Shown: piece by piece, positions 1 through 8,155 of the stretch
Layout of the letters: every line of letters starts with the position of its first letter
Position numbering within the stretch: the first letter of the stretch is position 1
DNA from: Enterococcus sp. DIV0212c
GTDB taxonomy: Bacteria > Bacillota > Bacilli > Lactobacillales > Enterococcaceae
Assembly (NCBI RefSeq): GCF_017377505.1
Contig: NZ_JAFREN010000020.1
Span: 1-64,000 of the forward strand
Direction: 5' to 3'
Length of the DNA: 64,000 bases
Position numbers and translations under genes: made by a program
The notes under the pieces: generated by a model
Told to the model about the DNA's origin: nothing
What the model saw: only the letters and a program-made list of their open reading frames with translations
The model's database searches: none

Positions 1-105
1 TTTTTTAATATTTATTAAAAATACATTCTCATAAATAATTCGATCTTTAGTGGAGTGAACCGCAGTGTTTATGAATAGAATTAGGTGTATTTATTGAGAG
101 AGAAA

Positions 106-120
106 GTTGATTAAATCAAC
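106..120. other. 15-nt perfect palindrome upstream of the adhesin gene
   Basis: The arms GTTGATT and AATCAAC flank a single A, about 115 nt upstream of the adhesin start. The rest of the 235 nt before the gene is AT-rich with no gene. The palindrome could be an operator, but nothing links it to a known regulator. Confidence 0.3.
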
Positions 121-235
121 AATAACAGCAGGTATGTTTTTATTTTTTATTAAAACATAAAAAAATAATCATAATAAACTTTAAAAAAGTATATTATATA
201 AATATATGAAAAGATTAAGAAGAAGGAGTATGTTG

Positions 236-3200
236 ATGAGAAAAAGAAAAGTACATATTTTGATGCTTGCGGTTTTATTGTCACAAAGTTTTGGATCAGC
301 TGTGAGTGCATTTGCAACAACTACTAATAATATAGATGAAAATCTCTCAAGCGAACAGTCAGCTAACACACCAACAGAAGTGAAACAACAGACTGATTTA
401 TCGAGTGAGATAGCAGAACAACCGATAGAAAAGCTAAACACTGAAATAAGTGGAACTGACGAAGCAAATAAAACCGACACTTCAATTACGGAGTCAAACA
501 AGATCTCTGCTGAAACGACACAACAGTCAACTGGCGAACACACACAGATTTCCCAATCGAAAATGACAGATGCCAATGTACCTATTGAGGATGAGCTTCT
601 AACAAACATGACTCTGACAACTATGGATGGAACTGAATATAGTCAAAACACGTTAAATAGAGTATTAAATACAACGCCAGTAACCGCAAAATTGAATTTT
701 GTAATTGAAGATAAAGATTATGCGCCAGGTTCGGTGTATACAATGACGTTACCAGATCATTTAGGCTATTCTGATGTCAGTGGTGAAGTAGCCAATGTTG
801 GCGCTCAGTGGTCGGTCGATGCACAAAGTAAAACATTGACGATCACGTTTAACCAACGAGTGACTGAAACTCATTTTAATTTAGATTTAAAAAGTTATGT
901 ATTTACCGATGGGGAACCGTTAATAACGATTAAAACACCAGGGCAAACAACAAATCAGTATAATTTTGACTTATATGAAGATGTTGCACCTATCAAGTAT
1001 GAAGAAACGGCTAATATTTATGGGCTTAAAGGGATTGTCTATTATAACTTAGACAGAACATTATCTGGTAGCCAGACTTTAGAAGTCTTGATGACAGAAG
1101 CGCCAGGAGCAAAATTTTACAATACCTCAAAAGAACAACTCGTTGTTTTTTCATATGCGGTAGATATCAATGGCAATGTGATTCCAGATTCAAAGCAAAC
1201 CTTAGAAAAAGATAAGGATTATACGGTCAACGAAGATAACACCTATCAAGGGTCAGTTACGATTACAAATATGGATCAGCAAAAAGCATACGCCATATCC
1301 ATCGAACGCGCGTTAGCTTTAGAAAGTGTTTCGACTTATTCTTACAGTTTTTACAATCAATATCCTACGACTAAATTAGGCTCAGTTAGATTAAATAGCA
1401 CAACTGCTCCATATGGTGGGCTGGAGTTTACTGCCAAAACAAGTAAAGACCAAAAGTCATTAAAAGAAGCTAGTTTAGGCTGGTTGCAAAGTGCTAATTT
1501 CCAAGAAAAAGGAAATTATTATGTCAATATTTACAATCTACTGACACAAACAAAAGCAGGAGAACAGATAATTTTAGAAAGTAAAAATGGCCAACCAATT
1601 ACTGACTATAAATTTTCAGCATATAATGGCGAGTACCAAAAAGTTGAAATCACTGATTTTTTTGATATCAATAAAGAAAAGAATAAACTGATCTTAACTG
1701 CGACGAAAGATAGTGCGTTAAGAATAAATGCGGATAAGCTGATCATCCCGTTTGAACAAAAAGATATTGATATTGCTTTACGTACGCCGATTATCAATGG
1801 TGGAAAAGAAGTGATGCTTGTATCTGATCAATACCTTCAACCAATTTCGATCATCAATCCCAATAGTGTAGAAACAGCTTGGGGAAACTATGATGGGAAT
1901 GGTGCCTATATGGGCGACACCACGATAGCGATAGCAGGAAGTACCCAAACTCCTGTAAAGAATGCGACGATCAAAATTGAACATCCAAACTACCTGAAGC
2001 TAAGAGCGCCTAAAGGGGAGTATGATTATTACAAATTAAATAAAGATTACACGATAACAGCGGTCGAAGGTGGTTCACTTATAAAATTCACAACGCCAGT
2101 CGTTCATTCATTTAATTTGGATCTAGGCTTTAATTATATACCTGATAGTTTAGAAAAAAGCAAAAGCATTCCAGTTGATACACTTCCTGTCACACTAAGC
2201 GCAGATGAGTATGAAACAGTGGAAACGACAGTTAGAACAGGGAGAAAGCTTTATTCAGAAAACACGTTACAAGCAAGTAAAAATCAATTTTTAGTCAACG
2301 CAAGAAACGATTCGTTTGATTCATTAAGTGTTTCAACTAAGATTCCTGCGGGTGCAGATGTGATTTTTGATATTTATGATGTCTCAAATGACCAAGTGGA
2401 ATCCATTTACCCGCAGTATTGGGATCGAGGCTATTACTTTGATAAACCATTAGATCCTAACAGTTCTGCGTATCCTAAAATTACCTTCAATGAAACAGAC
2501 AATACGTATCAATTTGATTTTGGTAAAACATCGAAACGTTATATCATTGAATATAAATATGCTAATGGCTGGATCGATGCTAAGACGATCAATGTGACCG
2601 GAAGCGCGGCTGAACCATTGTACGGAGATCGAGTCATGTCAACTTCGGTTTCTGTTAGCAATGTAGGAACAGAGATAATTTCTGCAAGCCAAACAAGCCA
2701 TGAATCGTTAAAAAATGTTACAAAAAATGAAGTGAAAACAAAGAATATCAATAATGGGACACTTAAAGTTAAAAATCCCACCTTTGATATTGCAACAAAA
2801 GGAACAACAAATGCAGATATTGATTTAAATTCGATTGCGATTAATGGCGTCCCAGAAACTACGTATACCATCAAGAAAACTGCGACGGGTGCTCAAATTA
2901 TTTTTGATGATTACACACTAACTCAAAATATCACGATCACTTATAATACGATTTCTAAAAATGCAGGGCAGATTTTTACTGAGACAGTCATCAGTGCTGA
3001 CAATTTAGAACAAATGACAGCAACTCGCAGAACGGCTACAACAACACCACTCGTTTTGAGATTTTCCGATGGAGATGCGGAAGGAGTTGTCTATTTGGCT
3101 CAAGCGCAATTTCATACGTATAATGAAGATAATCAAAACATAAACGTTCCCAATGTTTCATTTGAACTGATCGATAATGTGACGAATAATCGGACTGAGT

Positions 3201-4711
3201 TTACGACAGGTGAGAATGGCGACTATAAATTTGATGCGATCATGTCTGGAGCCTACACCTTAAGAGTAACGGATCTCCCAGCAGGTTATGCGATCGCTAA
3301 AGAATATATTGATGGGAAAAGCATTCAATTGACCAAAGGTATGAATCAAATCGAGGTTCCTCTAGTAGAAAATAAAGTAGACCTTACGAGTGTAAGTGCT
3401 AAAAATTCAACCATTCCTATGGGCGCTAATTGGAAGCCGGAAGATAACTTTACCGGAGCTACAGACAAAGAGGGGAAACCAGTTACATTTGACAAAATAA
3501 CCGTAAGTGGAACAGTAAATACAGCAAAAGTCGGTGAGTATGAGATTACTTATCGAAATCAAAGTCAAGAAGCGAAAGCCACAGTATCTGTTGTTGCCAA
3601 TCAAGAAACCCTAGCAGTCAAAAATTCTACGATATACGAAGGAGATTCTTGGCAAGCAGCCGATAACTTTGTGTCTGCAACGGATGAAAATGGAAAAATG
3701 ATGCCATTTGAAGATGTAACTTTTTCTGGCTCTGTTGATACAACTAAAGCCGGTGACTATAAAGCGACTTATACTTTCCATGAACAAAGAGAAGTAGCTA
3801 CAATCACTGTGTTACCAAATCAAACAACTGTCAAAGGTAAAAATTCAACCATTTCTGTCGGTACGAATTGGAACCCAGAAGATAATTTTGTCTCAGCAAC
3901 AGATAAAACAGGAAAACCTGTTGCCTTCGATCAAATCACTGTAACTGGTACAGTGGATTCATCCAAAATTGGAGAGAATAGAGTCACATATGAAAATCAA
4001 GGAAAAAAAGATGTAGTAATCATCAATGTTGTAGACGAACAAGAAACGCTCGCTGTGAAAGACTCTACGATTTATGTTGGAGATTCATGGCAGGCAGCCG
4101 ATAATTTTATCTCAGCAACAGATAAAATCGGGCAAATTATCCCAATTCAACAAATCACTGTAACAGGTTCTGTCGATACAACCAAAGCTGGGATTTATGA
4201 AGTTGTTTACGGATCTGGAAAATTAAAAGAAACAGCTAAAATCACAGTGAAAGCTGATCAATCAACATTAGTCGTAAAAGATTCTACCATTTATGTCGGC
4301 GATGATTGGAAGAGCGCAGATAACTTTGTGTCAGCGACTGATCGTGACGGTAATGCCATTTCATTTGAAGAAGTAGAAGTGACTGGAACTGTGGACACCA
4401 AGGAAAAAGGCGAGAGTAAGGTATCTTACACCGTTCAAACCACTAAACAATCTGAGCCAAGTAAAACTAAAAAAACTGTACAATCTGAAAAACAACTGAC
4501 TGCGACAGCAAAAATCACAGTACTGGAGAAAAATTCTACCAAACCAAATGAAACGAATAAGAATCAAACGCATAGTGTAAAACCAGACAAACAAGGGAAT
4601 TACCCTAAAACGGGTGAAAAGACCAATCATTATTTTAGTTTAATCGGACTATCAGCCGTGTCGATCGCAATAGTTGGCATGATTCGATTAAGAAAAAAAC
4701 GAACAGATTAA
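236..4711 (+). CDS. Large cell-wall-anchored Ig-repeat surface protein (adhesin-like)
   Basis: A secreted surface protein of about 1,491 residues. The first ATG in frame is at 206, but AGAAGGAG at 221-228 fits the ATG at 236 (7-nt spacing), giving a signal peptide that starts MRKRKVHILM and ends near SAFA. After a Ser/Thr/Gln-rich stretch comes a long beta-rich region typical of Gram-positive adhesins. A SpaA/Cna-B-like domain lies at about residues 950-1045. Five Big_3-type Ig-like repeats of about 73 residues follow at about 1048-1430. The C terminus has a sortase signal in which Tyr replaces Leu (YPKTGE, near residue 1456), a hydrophobic segment and a basic tail. Host-surface binding is inferred from architecture only; the ligand is unknown. 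A terminator follows, then a small relative and an Mga-type regulator. Confidence 0.85.
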   Translation: MRKRKVHILMLAVLLSQSFGSAVSAFATTTNNIDENLSSEQSANTPTEVKQQTDLSSEIAEQPIEKLNTEISGTDEANKTDTSITESNKISAETTQQSTGEHTQISQSKMTDANVPIEDELLTNMTLTTMDGTEYSQNTLNRVLNTTPVTAKLNFVIEDKDYAPGSVYTMTLPDHLGYSDVSGEVANVGAQWSVDAQSKTLTITFNQRVTETHFNLDLKSYVFTDGEPLITIKTPGQTTNQYNFDLYEDVAPIKYEETANIYGLKGIVYYNLDRTLSGSQTLEVLMTEAPGAKFYNTSKEQLVVFSYAVDINGNVIPDSKQTLEKDKDYTVNEDNTYQGSVTITNMDQQKAYAISIERALALESVSTYSYSFYNQYPTTKLGSVRLNSTTAPYGGLEFTAKTSKDQKSLKEASLGWLQSANFQEKGNYYVNIYNLLTQTKAGEQIILESKNGQPITDYKFSAYNGEYQKVEITDFFDINKEKNKLILTATKDSALRINADKLIIPFEQKDIDIALRTPIINGGKEVMLVSDQYLQPISIINPNSVETAWGNYDGNGAYMGDTTIAIAGSTQTPVKNATIKIEHPNYLKLRAPKGEYDYYKLNKDYTITAVEGGSLIKFTTPVVHSFNLDLGFNYIPDSLEKSKSIPVDTLPVTLSADEYETVETTVRTGRKLYSENTLQASKNQFLVNARNDSFDSLSVSTKIPAGADVIFDIYDVSNDQVESIYPQYWDRGYYFDKPLDPNSSAYPKITFNETDNTYQFDFGKTSKRYIIEYKYANGWIDAKTINVTGSAAEPLYGDRVMSTSVSVSNVGTEIISASQTSHESLKNVTKNEVKTKNINNGTLKVKNPTFDIATKGTTNADIDLNSIAINGVPETTYTIKKTATGAQIIFDDYTLTQNITITYNTISKNAGQIFTETVISADNLEQMTATRRTATTTPLVLRFSDGDAEGVVYLAQAQFHTYNEDNQNINVPNVSFELIDNVTNNRTEFTTGENGDYKFDAIMSGAYTLRVTDLPAGYAIAKEYIDGKSIQLTKGMNQIEVPLVENKVDLTSVSAKNSTIPMGANWKPEDNFTGATDKEGKPVTFDKITVSGTVNTAKVGEYEITYRNQSQEAKATVSVVANQETLAVKNSTIYEGDSWQAADNFVSATDENGKMMPFEDVTFSGSVDTTKAGDYKATYTFHEQREVATITVLPNQTTVKGKNSTISVGTNWNPEDNFVSATDKTGKPVAFDQITVTGTVDSSKIGENRVTYENQGKKDVVIINVVDEQETLAVKDSTIYVGDSWQAADNFISATDKIGQIIPIQQITVTGSVDTTKAGIYEVVYGSGKLKETAKITVKADQSTLVVKDSTIYVGDDWKSADNFVSATDRDGNAISFEEVEVTGTVDTKEKGESKVSYTVQTTKQSEPSKTKKTVQSEKQLTATAKITVLEKNSTKPNETNKNQTHSVKPDKQGNYPKTGEKTNHYFSLIGLSAVSIAIVGMIRLRKKRTD
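3386..4530 (+). repeat. Five tandem Big_3 Ig-like coding repeats
   Basis: Each unit is about 219 nt. Units share the protein pattern NSTI/DSTI..G..W...DNF.SATD..G......V..GTVDT...G.Y...Y. Units 2, 4 and 5 begin almost identically (LAVKNSTIY / LAVKDSTIY / LVVKDSTIY) and units 1 and 3 resemble each other, which suggests growth by duplication of a pair. Repeat number may vary between strains. Edges are approximate. Confidence 0.8.
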
Positions 4712-4740
4712 CTAAACGATACGGAGAAATAAGGCTGGGA

Positions 4741-4768
4741 TAAAAGGCAGAGTTGACGCTGCCTTTTA
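4741..4768 (+). terminator. Rho-independent terminator after the adhesin gene
   Basis: The arms TAAAAGGCAG and CTGCCTTTTA form a perfect 10-bp stem with an 8-nt loop. The T-tract lies within the 3' arm. It separates the adhesin from the downstream small gene and regulator. Confidence 0.75.
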
Positions 4769-4816
4769 TTCAGGCCTTTATTCAATTGAAGCGAAATCTG
4801 GAAAGGCGGAAAATAG

Positions 4817-5422
4817 GTGAAAAAAAAACCGTTGATATTAGGTACAGCCTTACTATTTTCATCGGCACTTTTTGTTCATTTTGACACTTTTTACGGAGAA
4901 GAAATGACAACTCCTGGAAAATACAAAATGACCTATGAAGTAGATGGAAAAGTAGAAACAGCGACAGTTGAAGTGAAAAAAAATCAGACGGAGCTTCTCT
5001 TAAAAGACATCATCATCAAACAAAACGAGCACTGGTCGCCCTTAGACAATGTTGTTTCACTAAAAGATCGAGATGGCGAGCCGCTAGATTTAAATCAAGT
5101 GACGATCAAACATAATGTAAATACACAAGAAACAGGGCTTTATTTTGTGAAATTTTCATATAAAACTTACGTTTCTGTAGCCAAAGTATCAGTGAATCAA
5201 TTTACCAGTTCTAATCACAAAAAAAGAGTACAAAATCACTATTCCCCAAATGATTCTCAAACTAAAATCATGCTGAATGACGAACTGTTAAAAAATGATC
5301 CTGCTAAACAAAAGATCAACATCAACACTTCTGGAGGAGCCGACCCACTAGGTTCTGCGAGTTTTGGAAATATGTTGGGGTTTCTATCAGGGACACTTCT
5401 GTATGGAACAAGGAGAGTATAA
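4817..5422 (+). CDS. Small secreted Big_3-domain protein, probable truncated adhesin paralogue
   Basis: A 201-residue protein starting at GTG (MKKKPLILG...) with a hydrophobic signal-like segment at residues 4-20. It then enters directly the end of one Big_3 repeat (TTPGKYKMTYEVDGKVETAT), followed by one complete repeat (about 57-130) resembling those of the upstream adhesin. There is no sortase motif; the tail is Gly-rich and mildly hydrophobic, ending in YGTRRV. This looks like the 3' end of a longer adhesin gene rejoined to a signal peptide. Its stop codon touches the start codon of the Mga-type regulator (0-nt spacing), so the two are probably translationally coupled. Whether it is a sensor partner or a decaying gene cannot be told from sequence. 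Confidence 0.65.
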   Translation: MKKKPLILGTALLFSSALFVHFDTFYGEEMTTPGKYKMTYEVDGKVETATVEVKKNQTELLLKDIIIKQNEHWSPLDNVVSLKDRDGEPLDLNQVTIKHNVNTQETGLYFVKFSYKTYVSVAKVSVNQFTSSNHKKRVQNHYSPNDSQTKIMLNDELLKNDPAKQKININTSGGADPLGSASFGNMLGFLSGTLLYGTRRV

Positions 5423-6850
5423 ATGGATTTCTTGTTATTAGACGATCGAGCAAATTTAAAATTATCAATTATTCGAAAATTAGAGCAGCAATACTCGTTT
5501 TCAGAGCGTAAGGATATGTTGTGTGAGCAATTGAATATCTCCCAATATCTTTTGGAACGAAGTGTTCTGGAAATAAATGAGGACTTGAAAAGATTTGAAC
5601 TGATCGATGAGATGGAATTGATTGAACAAAACAATGAGATCATATTATTTCAAGGTTCTCAAATGTCATCTAGTATTGTTGAGGAAAGATATTTAAAGTA
5701 TTCACTGGAATTCACATTATTGCAAACGATATTTTTCAACCAATTTACATCGATCAAAAAATACGGGGAAAAAGAAGGGATGAGTCGGACGGTTGTTTAT
5801 AAAATCATTGATAGAATTCGTAAAGAGTTGGAACAATATGATATAAAATTATCCAAAACGTTTCAATTGATCGGCAACGAAATGCAGATTCGCCAATATT
5901 TCAATATGCTCTATTATCGGATTTATAAAGATTCAGATGAGTTATACAATCAATCAGATATCTTAGCAGTCAATGAACTATTTTCTGCTATTAAATTACA
6001 TTGTGAAGAAATCAACACTTTTTATCTGTTTAAACATTATATGTTTGTTATGCTAGAAAGAGTAAAGCGAAAGCATAACTATTTTTTGCCTACTAATGTT
6101 GAGTCGGCTGATTTAGATGAAGAAAATGTGCTGTATCAAACGATCAAACAATGGAGCAGCCGTACCTTACAAGGAACAAACCGGGAAATTGATGTCGAAG
6201 TAAGAGGAATTCTTAATCAGTTGTCAGTTTATCGAAGCGAATTTTGTGACTTTGAAGACGAGGCTGTTGAAGCATATAGTTTGCAGTTAAAGCAGCAAAT
6301 TCTTAACTATCCACAACTAACGATGATGGGGCCTGAATTTAGTGATAGTGTGAATATGGCGATTTATCAGCACCGATATATTACCCCTTTAATCGACCTG
6401 ACGTTACGAGTGATGGATTTAGAATTTTTTCATGAGCGTTACCCGATCGTATTTGAGATCTGTCATACCTTCATTTATCAATTGAAAAAGGATGAATTTC
6501 AATGTAGTAAGAAGTCCCTTTTTTTTAATTTATTGATTATTCTTTCTCAACAATATGACCAGGAAAACGAGAAAAATACGATCAATATCCATGTGAATTT
6601 CACACAAGGGGAAAAATATAACCAATTTATCAAAACGCAAATCAAGATTTTCGATTCTTTTAGCATAAATTTCCAGCCAGCAATACGTCCAGATACAGAT
6701 TTGATTATCTCCGATTACATCCCAAAAACAACTTTTTCAGCTCGAAGTCTGATCTGGTTGGCACCTCCTAGAGCAAGCGACTGGCGCAATTTTGGAAATG
6801 AGATCATACAAATCAATAAGAATTTACAATTGAATAAGAATCGGATTTAG
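5423..6850 (+). CDS. Mga-family transcriptional regulator
   Basis: A 475-residue cytoplasmic DNA-binding regulator of the Mga/AtxA type. An N-terminal helix-turn-helix lies at about residues 28-55 and a second at about 113-137 (GMSRTVVYKIIDRIRKEL). These are followed by long helical PRD-like regions and a C-terminal EIIB-like segment at about 388-440. AAGGAG sits 5 nt before the ATG. Family members activate surface-protein genes and are often controlled by PTS phosphorylation of His residues in the PRDs. Placement just after two Ig-repeat surface genes suggests it controls them, which is inference. Confidence 0.8.
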   Translation: MDFLLLDDRANLKLSIIRKLEQQYSFSERKDMLCEQLNISQYLLERSVLEINEDLKRFELIDEMELIEQNNEIILFQGSQMSSSIVEERYLKYSLEFTLLQTIFFNQFTSIKKYGEKEGMSRTVVYKIIDRIRKELEQYDIKLSKTFQLIGNEMQIRQYFNMLYYRIYKDSDELYNQSDILAVNELFSAIKLHCEEINTFYLFKHYMFVMLERVKRKHNYFLPTNVESADLDEENVLYQTIKQWSSRTLQGTNREIDVEVRGILNQLSVYRSEFCDFEDEAVEAYSLQLKQQILNYPQLTMMGPEFSDSVNMAIYQHRYITPLIDLTLRVMDLEFFHERYPIVFEICHTFIYQLKKDEFQCSKKSLFFNLLIILSQQYDQENEKNTINIHVNFTQGEKYNQFIKTQIKIFDSFSINFQPAIRPDTDLIISDYIPKTTFSARSLIWLAPPRASDWRNFGNEIIQINKNLQLNKNRI

Positions 6851-6855
6851 GGTGA

Positions 6856-7019
6856 GGTTGGGACAGAAGCGTTTAGTCCCGAGAAATAAGAAGGAATTCA
6901 CGAAAATTGCTCTTCAAATTTTTGTGAATTTTAGCTTATTTCCGAAGCCTTCAAATCTTAGTGCTTTAGCACTTAGAATTTGATGTGATCGAAGCGTAGT
7001 GATTGCTTCTGCTCCCACC
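6856..7019. repeat. Structured palindromic intergenic element (about 164 nt)
   Basis: The ends pair as GGTTGGGACAGAAGC with GCTTCTGCTCCCACC (two small mismatches). Inside are two further hairpins: AATTCACGAAAATT with AATTTTTGTGAATT, and TCAAATCTTAGTGCT with AGCACTTAGAATTTGA. The result is a three-way, clover-like fold. It resembles abundant short intergenic repeats of enterococci (I recall the EFAR class), but I could not verify the family. It lies immediately after the stop codon of the Mga-type gene. Confidence 0.6.
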
Positions 7020-7026
7020 GTTTATC

Positions 7027-7087
7027 CGGATTCTATGTGAGTGGGCTATGACTCTAAGAGTTATGGCCCACTCACATCCGCTTTTTT
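7027..7087 (+). terminator. Strong terminator with ATGACTC/GAGTTAT core
   Basis: A long stem (CGGAT...ATCCG outer pair, GTGAGTGGGC with GCCCACTCAC inner pair) is capped by ATGACTC-TAA-GAGTTAT and followed by six T. Closely similar cores occur in the terminators at 25287 and 29541. Confidence 0.85.
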
Positions 7088-7314
7088 ATTACATAAATCA
7101 AGGATCAAAATAAATAAAAATACTACGGATAATCATCCTTAATTATTTTTTCATGTGTTATACTGAACAAGATGTAACTAGGAATGATTAGCTAGTGAAA
7201 TAGCATTATTTATCGGAAAAACATAAGACCAGCATGAGACGAAATACGTTACAGTTAATTTTTTATTGGAGACTGAATGAGCTCATTTGCTTTAATTTTG
7301 GGAGGGGATGTAAA

Positions 7315-7638
7315 GTGAGACAGAAAAATTCAGGACCGATCATTATGGAAGAGATCCGTTTAATGGAAGTCATGATTCAAGTTTATTATCATAAGCAAGA
7401 AGATAACCTGATTCCAGAAGAGAGAATGTTGAACTATGCTAGAACTCGTTTAGAATTCTGTCAATTTGGGGAGCAAAAAACGACCTGCCAGAAATGTCCA
7501 GTTCATTGTTACCAACCCAAATATCGGGAACAAATGAAAAAAATCATGCGTTATTCAGGTCCACGCATGTTATTTAAGCATCCTGTTTTAACGTTTAAAC
7601 ATGCGTATCGTGGATTGACAAGGAATGTAGAAAAATAG
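7315..7638 (+). CDS. Nitrous oxide-stimulated promoter family protein (PF11756-like)
   Basis: A 107-residue protein starting at GTG 7315, chosen because GGGAGGGG at 7300-7307 is well spaced. The frame is open upstream to ATG 7234, but without a ribosome-binding site. It is a small Cys-rich protein: EFCQFGEQKTTCQKCPVHCY holds four Cys in a metal-binding-like arrangement, followed by the family hallmark YREQMKKIMRYSGPRM and a basic HPVLTFKHAYRGL tail. The family name is historical and the biochemical role is unknown. It stands alone between a terminator and the leader of the ABC-F gene. Confidence 0.75.
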   Translation: MRQKNSGPIIMEEIRLMEVMIQVYYHKQEDNLIPEERMLNYARTRLEFCQFGEQKTTCQKCPVHCYQPKYREQMKKIMRYSGPRMLFKHPVLTFKHAYRGLTRNVEK

Positions 7639-7833
7639 TTATTTATTTTATTAAGATCAATCACATTATGTTTGGGAACAGTGGGGATTTTTCTGGTTAA
7701 GAAGTTTTGAAAAACTATATCAAAAAATTTGTCCAAGATGGGCTGAGCAATAAAAAACTTCTTTGTTTTTCTTAGTTTATAGTGTTCTCAAATAAATAGC
7801 GACAATGATAATTCAGACTTATTTTATCTGGAT

Positions 7834-7862
7834 TTGACTATTTATTTCCAAAATGATAAAGT
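7834..7862 (+). promoter_or_regulatory. Predicted promoter of the ABC-F leader
   Basis: TTGACT at 7834-7839, 17-nt spacer, TAAAGT at 7857-7862. It lies 24 nt upstream of the leader peptide ORF. The 200 nt before it, after the previous gene, hold no gene that I can see. Confidence 0.5.
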
Positions 7863-7885
7863 AACACCTGAGGAAGGTGTTTCAA

Positions 7886-7957
7886 ATGTACGTATTATAT
7901 ATTTCAACTCTTAGCTCCCTACAACTTATTTTTGATGAAGTGTTGTACGGAGCTTAA
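7886..7957 (+). CDS. 23-codon upstream ORF (candidate leader peptide) of the ABC-F gene
   Basis: An ATG preceded by GAGGAAGG (about 8-nt spacing) opens 23 codons. The peptide begins MYVLYISTLSS and ends DEVLYGA. Its second half overlaps a hairpin with arms AGCTCC-C-TACAAC (7913-7925) and GTTGTA-C-GGAGCT (7942-7954), so a ribosome on the ORF would change leader folding. Further hairpins and a terminator lie between it and the ABC-F start. This is the layout of ribosome-mediated attenuation known for several antibiotic-responsive ABC-F genes; the function here is inferred. Confidence 0.5.
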   Translation: MYVLYISTLSSLQLIFDEVLYGA

Positions 7958-8068
7958 TCGGAAAGCTTATGAGCTTTTCTTATTCATCAGTAAATTTAGT
8001 ATAGTAAAAAAAATAGCATCTGTTTGCTATGTTTTTGTTGTACTCATTTACTGAAGGATATATAGATT

Positions 8069-8105
8069 AAAAAGGCCCTAGACATTTTGTCTATGGGTCT
8101 TTTTT
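8069..8105 (+). terminator. Leader terminator (candidate attenuator) just before the ABC-F gene
   Basis: AAAAAGGCCCTAGACA pairs with TGTCTATGGGTCTTTTT (one G-T pair, one bulge) around a 4-nt loop, followed by a T-run. It ends 51 nt before the ABC-F ATG and has no gene immediately upstream to terminate other than the short leader ORF. That favours regulated readthrough. Confidence 0.65.
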
Positions 8106-8155
8106 GTATGTTCTTTAGTAAAAATCAGGGAAACCACATGAAAGAGGAAAATAGA

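Noticed and set aside
181..609. 142-codon minus-strand frame opposite the adhesin start
   Set aside because: It is the complement of the signal peptide and Ser/Thr-rich region, with no start signals.
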